Shown in pieces: positions 1 to 5,678 of a DNA stretch of 7,845 nt. The notes under the pieces are model-generated. The model searched no databases. It was not told where the DNA came from and worked only from the letters and a program-made list of their open reading frames with translations. The DNA comes from DATJXG01 sp035500455. Lineage in GTDB: Bacteria; Acidobacteriota; Terriglobia; Terriglobales; Acidobacteriaceae. The stretch spans positions 1 to 7,845 of the forward strand of contig DATJXG010000304.1 of assembly GCA_035500455.1 (NCBI GenBank), in the 5' to 3' direction. A program made the position numbers and the translations under genes. Positions within the stretch are counted from its first letter, which is position 1; each line of letters starts with the position of its first letter.

Positions 1-1655
1 TCGGATCAGGCGCGGCGGGCGGCACCGCCGCTAAAGTGCTCACCGAAGGCGGCCTCAATGTTGTCATGCTCGAAGCCGGGCCGCCGCTCAATCCCGAGCA
101 GGACTTCAAAGAACACATGTGGCCCTACGACCTGCCGCATCGCGGCGTGGGCATAGGCGGCAAAGACGAAGACTTCGGCGAATTCCTTGCCCCCAACGGA
201 TTCTGGGACATCGAGGGCGAGCCCTACACCACCGCTCCCGGCTCAAAGTTCCGCTGGTTCCGCTCGCGAATTGTCGGCGGGCGCACCAACCACTGGGGGC
301 GCATCGCGCTGCGTTTCGCCCCGGTAGATTTCAAGGTCCGTTCCACCGACGGCATGGGCGATGACTGGCCGCTCACATATGAAGACGTCGCGCCCTACTA
401 CGACAAGGTCGAATCCTTCATCGGCGTCTTCGGAACCAAAGAAAATATTTCCAGCGCTCCCGATGGCGTCTTCCTGCCCCCGCCTCCGCCGCGATGCACA
501 GAAGTTCTGATCAAGCGCGCCTGCGATAAGCTGAATGTCCTCTGCGTTCCCTCGCGCCTGGCAATCCTCACCAAGCCGCTGAACGGCCGTCCGGCCTGCC
601 ATTACTGCGCCCAGTGCGGCCGTGGATGCGTCACCGCTTCCAACTTCAGTTCCAGCCAGGTGATGATTCCTCCCGCGCAAGCCACCGGCAGGTTCACCCT
701 GATCACCGGCGCTATGGCCCGCGAAATCACAGTGGGCAAAGACGGCAAAGCTGAAGCCGTGGTTTACATCGATAAGGCCACCCGCACCGAAAAACGCGTG
801 AATGCGCGGGCGTTCGTGGTGGGAGCCAGTGCCTGCGAATCGGCGCGCCTGCTGCTCAATTCGCGGTCCAGTTCATTTCCTGACGGCTTGGGCAATTCCT
901 CCGGCGCGGTGGGCCGCTATCTCACCGATAGCGTCGGCTCCGACGGCGGCGGCTACTTCCCGCAACTGGAGAAGATGCCCCCTCACAACCACGATGGCGT
1001 GGGCGGAATGCATCTCTACATGCCGTGGTGGAAGTTCGACCGCAAGAACGATTTCCTGCGCGGATACCACATCGAATTCGGCGGTGGGCGCGGCATGCCG
1101 GGCGTGGGCGAATTTCATGAGGTCTGCAAAGAGTTCGAGGGCTACGGCTCTTCGCTCAAGCAGAAATGCCACAGCATGTATGGCACCTACATCGGCTTTG
1201 CCGGCCGCGGCGAAATGATCCCCAACGAAAATTCCTACTGCGAACTTGATCCGAACGTTGTGGACCGCTGGGGCATTCCCGTGCTGCGCTTTCACTGGCA
1301 GTGGAGCGACAACGAAATCAAGATGGCGAAGGATATGCAGGAGACATTCCGCTCCATCGTGGAAACCGCCGGAGGAACTTACCTTTCCAACGCGGAACCG
1401 GGCGGCGATCATCCCTACGGCATCGCCGATGGCGGCGTCATCATTCACGAACTCGGAACGGTCCGTATGGGAGCAAGCCCAAAAACGTCGGTGCTCAACC
1501 AGTACTGCCAGGCGCATGATGTGAAAAATGTCTTCGTCACCGACGGGGCGTGTTTCGTTTCCAACGCGGACAAGAATCCCACGTTGACTATCATGGCGCT
1601 CTCCTGGCGGGCGTCGGAGTACCTGCTGGACCAGGCAAAGAAGGGAAACGTTTAG
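1..1655 (+). CDS. GMC-family FAD dehydrogenase large subunit (gluconate/glucose dehydrogenase type), 5' partial
   Basis: Likely the catalytic FAD subunit of a membrane-associated sugar, sugar-acid or polyol dehydrogenase. The reading frame is open to the left edge: codons from base 3 encode GSGAAGGTAAKVL, the Rossmann dinucleotide-binding motif, so the true start lies a short way upstream and the GTG at 36 is internal. Numbering residues from that GTG, EAG at 13-15 closes the ADP-binding fold. GGRTNHWGR (81-89) is the conserved GMC flavin-region motif. Cysteines 188, 191, 194 and 198 form a cluster. HELGTVRMG (471-479) and KNPTLTIMAL (513-522) are the C-terminal GMC motifs, giving a His471/Asn514 catalytic pair. 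The C-x5-C-x3-C spacing (188, 194, 198) matches, from memory, the [3Fe-4S] ligands of bacterial FAD glucose dehydrogenase. It probably works with the Tat-exported small subunit that follows. The substrate cannot be read from the sequence. Confidence 0.93.
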   Translation, partial: GSGAAGGTAAKVLTEGGLNVVMLEAGPPLNPEQDFKEHMWPYDLPHRGVGIGGKDEDFGEFLAPNGFWDIEGEPYTTAPGSKFRWFRSRIVGGRTNHWGRIALRFAPVDFKVRSTDGMGDDWPLTYEDVAPYYDKVESFIGVFGTKENISSAPDGVFLPPPPPRCTEVLIKRACDKLNVLCVPSRLAILTKPLNGRPACHYCAQCGRGCVTASNFSSSQVMIPPAQATGRFTLITGAMAREITVGKDGKAEAVVYIDKATRTEKRVNARAFVVGASACESARLLLNSRSSSFPDGLGNSSGAVGRYLTDSVGSDGGGYFPQLEKMPPHNHDGVGGMHLYMPWWKFDRKNDFLRGYHIEFGGGRGMPGVGEFHEVCKEFEGYGSSLKQKCHSMYGTYIGFAGRGEMIPNENSYCELDPNVVDRWGIPVLRFHWQWSDNEIKMAKDMQETFRSIVETAGGTYLSNAEPGGDHPYGIADGGVIIHELGTVRMGASPKTSVLNQYCQAHDVKNVFVTDGACFVSNADKNPTLTIMALSWRASEYLLDQAKKGNV

Positions 1656-1661
1656 GAAATT

Positions 1662-1743
1662 AACCGCAGAGGGCGCCTGAGGACGCAGAGAAATCAAGGG
1701 TTTTTCAATTTTCTTCTCTGCGAACTCTGCGATCTCAGCGGTT
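1662..1743. repeat. Imperfect palindromic intergenic element made of CGCAGAG units
   Basis: The left arm begins AACCGCAGAG and the right arm ends CTCAGCGGTT. Read on the opposite strand, the right arm begins AACCGCTGAG. Each arm holds three units of roughly 9-10 nt with consensus nnCGCAGAG, and the centre is an A/T-rich spacer (about 1694-1712). Pairing is imperfect, with mismatches and one bulged base. It fills nearly all of the gap between the GMC gene and its small-subunit gene. Repeats of this look are, to my knowledge, common in intergenic DNA of Acidobacteriota and some other phyla. The transcript could fold into a long hairpin, which might affect mRNA stability or partly terminate transcription, but no T-tract follows it. 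Confidence 0.8.
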
Positions 1744-1757
1744 CGATACGAGGGTGC

Positions 1758-2348
1758 ATGACACAAGTTTCACGGCGTGATCTGCTGAAATCTTTGACCG
1801 TCGGAGTGGCCGCAGGCTCCGTGCTGCGCGTAATCCCAGCCCAGGCGGCCGAGACCGCGCACAAAATGGTGCAGGCGGAGAAAGCAGCCTCGCCTTCCGG
1901 CTACACCCCCAAGTTTTTTCCCGCGGGGCAGTACAAAACTCTGCAGGCGCTCTGCCAGACGATTATTCCGCCCGAGGGCGAAACCGGCGGCGCCCTCGAG
2001 GCGGGCGCTCCCGAGTGGATCGATCTCATTACCAGCGAGAATCCCGAATACCAACTGGCGCTGGGTGGCGGCCTGATGTGGCTCGACTCCACCTGCAACG
2101 ACCGTTACGGCAAAGCCTATATGGATTGCTCCCCGGCCCAGCAGAAGGAAGTCCTCGACCTCATCGCCTATCGCAAGAATGCTGTGGAGAATCCCGCCTT
2201 GAGCCAGGGCGTGGAATTCTTCGCCTGCTTGCGCAATCTCACCACTGACGGCTTTTTTACCAGTGAAATCGGCATAAAATATCTGGGCTACATCGGGAAC
2301 CTGCACGTGAAGGAATTCACCGGCTGTCCGCCGGTGCCGGAAGCGTAA
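1758..2348 (+). CDS. Gluconate 2-dehydrogenase subunit 3 family protein (Tat-exported small subunit)
   Basis: Non-catalytic partner (gamma/subunit 3 type) of the GMC dehydrogenase encoded just upstream. It is thought to carry the folded flavoprotein through the Tat pathway and to stabilise it. The N-terminus is a clear twin-arginine signal: SRRDLLK at residues 5-11, then a hydrophobic stretch and a likely cleavage site after AQA (28-30). The mature part contains the family's typical C-terminal block, FFACLRNLTTDGFFTSEIG at about 154-172, followed by LGYIGN (176-181) and a final GCPP (189-192). Its 196 residues fit the family's usual size. The start is supported by GAGGG close upstream (spacer only 3 nt) and by the position of the signal peptide. 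The gene is 102 bp from the GMC stop, an unusually large gap for such partners, because a palindromic repeat occupies it. Confidence 0.9.
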   Translation: MTQVSRRDLLKSLTVGVAAGSVLRVIPAQAAETAHKMVQAEKAASPSGYTPKFFPAGQYKTLQALCQTIIPPEGETGGALEAGAPEWIDLITSENPEYQLALGGGLMWLDSTCNDRYGKAYMDCSPAQQKEVLDLIAYRKNAVENPALSQGVEFFACLRNLTTDGFFTSEIGIKYLGYIGNLHVKEFTGCPPVPEA

Positions 2349-2359
2349 AGGGGGAGTTC

Positions 2360-2542
2360 ATGGCGCAAGCGGGATTTCAGTGCGCGGGATGCGGCGAGTG
2401 GAATGACACCACGGTGGACGAAGCCGCCGGACGAGTGCAGCTCTACGTGGAAGACTGCCAGGTCTGCTGCAAGCCCAACACCCTGCACGTCGAGTACGAC
2501 GACGAAGCCAAGGGATACGTCATCACCACCAACTTGGAATAG
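2360..2542 (+). CDS. CPXCG-motif cysteine-rich zinc-ribbon-like small protein
   Basis: A 60-residue protein of the Cys_rich_CPXG type, function unknown. Two cysteine pairs are visible: CAGCG at 8-12 and CQVCC at 33-37, the latter inside YVEDCQVCCKP, which is the family's signature block. The CxxC...CxxC arrangement suggests one bound zinc ion. Here the first motif is CAGCG rather than the CPxCG that names the family, a mild variant. The start at 2360 is preceded by a very strong Shine-Dalgarno stretch (AGGGGGAG at 2349-2356, spacer 3 nt), and the gene begins only 11 nt after the small-subunit stop, so co-transcription with the dehydrogenase genes is likely. No signal peptide is present, so it should be cytoplasmic. 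A direct role in the dehydrogenase is not shown. Confidence 0.85.
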   Translation: MAQAGFQCAGCGEWNDTTVDEAAGRVQLYVEDCQVCCKPNTLHVEYDDEAKGYVITTNLE

Positions 2543-2553
2543 CGGGTCGGTTA

Positions 2554-2585
2554 CACCTCAGCAGGTGAGATCAGAGGTGAGATCA
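2554..2585 (+). promoter_or_regulatory. Duplicated Shine-Dalgarno region with competing small hairpins before the YbjQ-like gene
   Basis: AGGTGAGATCA occurs twice in tandem (2563-2573 and 2575-2585, 12-nt period). Each copy carries an AGGTGAG ribosome-binding core, and the second core ends 6 nt before the ATG at 2588. Upstream CACCTC (2554-2559) can pair either with AGGTG of copy one (4-nt loop CAGC) or with GAGGTG at 2574-2579, which is the copy used for initiation. The repeat and the pairings are read directly. A regulatory role is inference. Confidence 0.45.
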
Positions 2586-2587
2586 CA

Positions 2588-2923
2588 ATGATCGCTCACA
2601 ATATGGTGACAACGCAGTTCGAACTGGACAACTACCGCGTGGTACGCACCATGGGTGTGGTGCGCGGCATCGTCGTGCGCTCGCGCTCCATTTTTGGAAC
2701 CATCGGCGCAGGCCTGCAAACCCTGGTCGGCGGCAATATCACGCTGCTGACCAACCTCTGCGAGAAAACGCGCGCCGAAGCCTTCGACCTCATGCTGCAG
2801 CATGGCGCCGAACTGGGAGCTAACGCGGTTGTGTGCGCCCGTTACGATGCCACTGAGATCATGCAAGGCGTCACCGAAGTGCTGGCATACGGCACCGCAG
2901 TGTTCGTTGAACCGATGAAGTAA
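2588..2923 (+). CDS. YbjQ / UPF0145 (DUF74) family protein
   Basis: A 111-residue protein of the YbjQ/UPF0145 family, sometimes labelled putative heavy-metal-binding. Its biochemical function is not established. Family features seen are an N-terminal beta-rich part (VVRTMGVVRGIVVRSRS, 18-34), a GxxGxxLVGGN turn at 38-50, and the typical second half. That half has TRAEAF (61-66), GANAVV (77-82), RYDATEI (85-91) and the closing EVLAYGTAVFVE (97-108). Length is normal for the family, whose known members form ring-like oligomers. No signal peptide or transmembrane segment is visible. The ATG at 2588 is chosen because a good AGGTGAG site lies 6 nt upstream; a second Met at residue 6 is a less likely start. 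The gene follows the zinc-ribbon gene by 45 nt in the same direction, probably in the same operon. Confidence 0.9.
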   Translation: MIAHNMVTTQFELDNYRVVRTMGVVRGIVVRSRSIFGTIGAGLQTLVGGNITLLTNLCEKTRAEAFDLMLQHGAELGANAVVCARYDATEIMQGVTEVLAYGTAVFVEPMK

Positions 2924-2932
2924 TGGTAAATA

Positions 2933-2953
2933 TTCTTCGCGTTCTTTGCGGTT
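2933..2953. repeat. Degenerate half copy of the CGCAGAG-unit palindromic element
   Basis: TTCTTCGCGTTCTTTGCGGTT lies 9 bp after the YbjQ-like stop codon. Its reverse complement begins AACCGCAAAG and then AACGCGAAG, two diverged units of the element found at 1662-1743. Only one arm is present, so it cannot form the long hairpin. It looks like a decayed or truncated copy. Confidence 0.5.
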
Positions 2954-2991
2954 CCATAACGCCGCTGGAATAACCGAACCCATCTGGCCCG

Positions 2992-3981
2992 ATGAAACTC
3001 TCAATCACCCTGCTGCTTGCCCTTCTGCTGCCGCCTCTCCAGGCTTCAACCTACCAGTACATCCGCCTCGGGCAATCCAGCGACGCGCACACCACTCCCG
3101 CCGCCGGCACCGCTATGATGGGCGGCGGCGCGGACCTGGACGAAGCTTTCCGCTGGCTGTGCGGCAAAGCCAACGGCGGAGACTTCCTCGTTCTCCGCGC
3201 CCGCGGCGACGACGATTACAACGCCTATGTGAACGGCCTGTGCAAAGCAAATTCCGTCGCGACCCTGATCATTCCCACGCGAGAGGCTGCTCAGGATCCT
3301 AAAGTGGCGGAGATCATTCGCAATGCTGAAGCTGTGTTCATCGCCGGCGGCGATCAGTCCCGCTACGTCAATTTCTGGCAAGGCACGCCGGTACAGGACG
3401 CCATCAATGCCGATGTAGCCTCCGGCAAGCCCATCGGCGGCACCAGCGCCGGATTGGCGATCCTGGGCCAGTTCGCCTACGGCGCCCTCGGCGACAAGCC
3501 GGACGACGCTGACCTGGCTTCCAAAGATGTTCTGCCCAATCCGTTTCATCCCCGGGTCACTCTGGTGCGGGATTTTCTGAAGGTCCCGTACCTTCAGGAC
3601 ACGATTACCGACAGCCACTTTGCCAAGCGCGACCGCATGGGGCGCACGCTGGTTTTTCTGGCGCGGCTGATGCAGGACGGCTGGTCAACCCATCCCCGCG
3701 ACATCGCCATCGACGAGAAATCCGCTGTGCTTGTGGAATCCGACGGGAAAGGCCGGGTAGTAGGCACGGGCCGGGGAGCCTACTTCATTCAGCCCACCCA
3801 TCCTCCCGAAACCTGCAAGGACCGCGCCGCGCTCACCTTCACCCAGCTGCGTGTGTACCACGCGCCACGCGGCGCGGAGTTCGATCTCCGTTCATGGAAC
3901 GGAAGTCGCGGCGAAAGCTACGAGATCAGCGTCCAGAATGGCTCGCTGCGCACCTCGCAGCCAGACAACGCAGTCTACTGA
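2992..3981 (+). CDS. Secreted S51-family serine peptidase, cyanophycinase-like
   Basis: Predicted exported peptidase of the cyanophycinase/dipeptidase E (S51) family. Residues 1-18 form a Sec signal peptide with a Leu-rich core and likely cleavage at QA-S; there is no lipobox cysteine. Active-site blocks appear in order: AGGDQ (118-122); GGTSAGLAILG (149-159), with nucleophile Ser152; DSHFAKRDRMGR (207-218), with His209 and Arg213/215/218; and DEK (241-243), with Glu242 as likely triad acid. The D-x-HFxxRxRxxR spacing equals that of Synechocystis cyanophycinase as I recall it, but the position after Asp is Ser instead of Gln. That change could alter substrate choice, so cyanophycin is not assured as substrate. 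Cys57 and Cys84 might form a disulfide after export. About 65 residues follow the core. The start codon lacks a clear Shine-Dalgarno; it is fixed by the signal peptide. Confidence 0.9.
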   Translation: MKLSITLLLALLLPPLQASTYQYIRLGQSSDAHTTPAAGTAMMGGGADLDEAFRWLCGKANGGDFLVLRARGDDDYNAYVNGLCKANSVATLIIPTREAAQDPKVAEIIRNAEAVFIAGGDQSRYVNFWQGTPVQDAINADVASGKPIGGTSAGLAILGQFAYGALGDKPDDADLASKDVLPNPFHPRVTLVRDFLKVPYLQDTITDSHFAKRDRMGRTLVFLARLMQDGWSTHPRDIAIDEKSAVLVESDGKGRVVGTGRGAYFIQPTHPPETCKDRAALTFTQLRVYHAPRGAEFDLRSWNGSRGESYEISVQNGSLRTSQPDNAVY

Positions 3982-3990
3982 GATTTGAAG

Positions 3991-4023
3991 TTTGTCATTC
4001 CGAGCGAAGCGAGGAATGACAAA
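3991..4023. repeat. Perfect palindromic intergenic repeat with GCGAAGC centre, between convergent genes
   Basis: The arms TTTGTCATTCC (3991-4001) and GGAATGACAAA (4013-4023) are exact reverse complements, 11 bp, around the loop GAGCGAAGCGA. The loop contains GCGAAGC (4004-4010), a sequence known to fold into an unusually stable mini-hairpin in DNA. Repeats of the TCATTCCGAGCGAAGCGAGGAAT type are, to my knowledge, widespread in Acidobacteriota and other environmental bacteria. It occupies most of the 53-bp gap between the converging peptidase and flavoenzyme genes, so it could act as a bidirectional transcription barrier. No T-tract follows on either strand, so it is not a classic intrinsic terminator. 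Confidence 0.85.
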
Positions 4024-4034
4024 TTAGTGAAGGC

Positions 4035-5678
4035 CTACGCGCCGGCCCCTGCTGCCTGGGCCTGCGGCTTCTCCGTCTTGGTTTCGTGGTACTCCATCTC
4101 GGTATTCACCTGCCAGATTTCTTCTTTGTCGAGGTCCCCCGCCACAATCTTGTCCACAGCAACCATGGCGGTAAGCATCGAGTGGTCCTGATTGTTGTAC
4201 TTATGCATCCCGTTGCGGCCCACCAGGAACAGGTTCTCAAACCCGTCGATGTATTCGCGCACTTCATTGAATCGCGAGTAGGTTCCGAAATACGCGGGAT
4301 ACGTCTTGGGCATGCGCAACACCGTCGAATCCAGCACGTCTTCCGCGTCGATGATGCCGATCTTCGCCAGCTCCTGGCGGGCGAACTCCGCCATCTCTGC
4401 GTCCGGCAGCTTCCACAAATCGTCCGACTCGTAGCAGAAATACTCCACACCGATCCACACCTTCTCCGGGTCAGCCACCATTCCCGGGCCCCAATTGTTG
4501 TAAACCTGCAGGCGTCCGGCGATGACTTCGGGCTCCTGGATATAAATCCAACTGTCGTCCACCACTTTGCGGCCCTTCTCCTCGCTCGTGATCTTCAATT
4601 TATTCAGCAGCAGGCCGACGGTGATGAAGTCGCGGTACAGCAACCCCTGGCTCACTTCCTTCACGTTCTCGGGCACCTCGGCGTCGAGGGCGGTAATCAA
4701 CTCCTTCACCGGCATGGTGGAGAAGAAAAAGTCGCCGGGGATTTCGCGCCATTCCCCGCTCTGATCCACTCCCGCAACCGAAACGATGCGGCCCTCGGCG
4801 CAATGCAGGTGCCGGACGTCAAAGCCGCTGATGATCTCTCCGCCCATTTGCAATACTTTTTTGGCCACCGTCTCCCACATCTGCCCCGCCCCGAGCTTGG
4901 GATAGAGAAACTGCTCGATCAGAGACGTCTCTGTTCCCTTCTGCGCCACACTGTCGCTCTTCTTGAAGATCTGTTTCACAAAATGCGCGATGGCCTTCTT
5001 GATCGAGAGGCCCTTGATGCGTTGCGCTCCCCACTCAGCGCTGATCTGGTCGCAAGGCACGCCCCAGACTTTCTCGGTGTATGACTTAAAGAACGTAAGG
5101 TAGAGTTCCCTCCCGAAGCGTTCGATCAGGAATTGCTCCAGCGTCTCCACCACCTTCGGTGGAAACATCACGCTGCGCAGATAGCTGAAGATAATCCGCA
5201 GGCTGCGCGTAATCCCCAGATTACGCAGCGTGCGCAGGCTCAGTTGAATGGGATACGTGAAGAATTTTCGCAGATAGTAAATGCGGGTCTTTCGCTGGCA
5301 CAGCAGCATCACCTCGTCCGAGCCGGCAGCGGCCGGCGCGGCATGCCCCGCGGGAACTTCTCGGCTCTGGTTGTGGTAGGTAATGGTCTGCTGTCCGGCC
5401 TCCGGCTGGGCCATCGACAGATGCTGCAGCCACCAGTCCATAACGCGGTCGCTCTTGGAGAAAAAGCGGTGCGGACCCAGGTCCATGCGGTTGCCTTTGT
5501 AGTTCACGGTGCGCGAAATGCCCCCCATGTAAGTGCTCTTCTCCAGCACCACGGGCTGAACGTCACTGCGCGTCAGGAACTCGTAGGCGGCGGTGAGCCC
5601 GGCGGGGCCGGCGCCGATGATCACCGCGGTTTTCTTCTTTTTAACGGCTATGTTCGACAGGCTGATTGGTTGCGACAT
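4035..5678 (-). CDS. UDP-galactopyranose-mutase-like / amine-oxidase-family FAD-dependent enzyme
   Basis: A 547-residue soluble FAD enzyme of the family that also holds UDP-galactopyranose mutase and protoporphyrinogen oxidase-like proteins. The Rossmann motif IIGAGPAGLTAAYEFL spans 20-35, with EK (46-47) at the end of the second strand. GGISRT (52-57) and DLGPHRFFSK (66-75) are the flavin-contact blocks. The C-terminal block LVGRNGMHKYNNQDHS (485-500) resembles the UGM-type GRxxxYxYxNMD signature. The true substrate is uncertain. Residues about 91-130 hold an Ala/Gly/Pro-rich stretch that looks like an insertion, and the tail (531-547) is Ala/Gly/Gln-rich and probably disordered. The ATG at 5678 is backed by an AAGGAT site with a 5-nt spacer. 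The start lies 38 nt inside the upstream membrane glycosyltransferase gene, implying translational coupling and a shared envelope-glycan role. Confidence 0.85.
   Translation of the reverse strand: MSQPISLSNIAVKKKKTAVIIGAGPAGLTAAYEFLTRSDVQPVVLEKSTYMGGISRTVNYKGNRMDLGPHRFFSKSDRVMDWWLQHLSMAQPEAGQQTITYHNQSREVPAGHAAPAAAGSDEVMLLCQRKTRIYYLRKFFTYPIQLSLRTLRNLGITRSLRIIFSYLRSVMFPPKVVETLEQFLIERFGRELYLTFFKSYTEKVWGVPCDQISAEWGAQRIKGLSIKKAIAHFVKQIFKKSDSVAQKGTETSLIEQFLYPKLGAGQMWETVAKKVLQMGGEIISGFDVRHLHCAEGRIVSVAGVDQSGEWREIPGDFFFSTMPVKELITALDAEVPENVKEVSQGLLYRDFITVGLLLNKLKITSEEKGRKVVDDSWIYIQEPEVIAGRLQVYNNWGPGMVADPEKVWIGVEYFCYESDDLWKLPDAEMAEFARQELAKIGIIDAEDVLDSTVLRMPKTYPAYFGTYSRFNEVREYIDGFENLFLVGRNGMHKYNNQDHSMLTAMVAVDKIVAGDLDKEEIWQVNTEMEYHETKTEKPQAQAAGAGA

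Noticed and set aside
1662..1743. CRISPR or tandem-repeat array
   Set aside because: The units are about 9-10 nt, arranged in opposing arms with no spacers or associated genes, which fits a palindromic intergenic repeat instead.
873..1766. Long open frame on the minus strand opposite the GMC gene
   Set aside because: It lies antisense to a well-supported GMC gene, its translation has no recognisable domain, and its first part is translated from the palindromic repeat. This is typical of GC-rich antisense frames.
2946..3302. Plus-strand frame overlapping the start of the S51 peptidase
   Set aside because: It has an Arg/Pro-rich shadow translation in another frame of a gene with a clear signal peptide and active-site motifs.
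3991..4023. Classic intrinsic terminator
   Set aside because: The stem is good, but neither strand shows a T-tract after it, so it is listed as a repeat with possible terminator-like action only.
3985..4191. Small plus-strand frame starting MKFVIPSEARND
   Set aside because: The N-terminus is a translation of the palindromic repeat, and the rest is antisense to the flavoenzyme. The VIPSEARN peptide is a known mark of spurious predictions.
4086..5084. 332-codon open frame on the plus strand
   Set aside because: It is fully antisense to the UGM-like flavoenzyme, with a His/Val/Leu-rich translation and no motifs.
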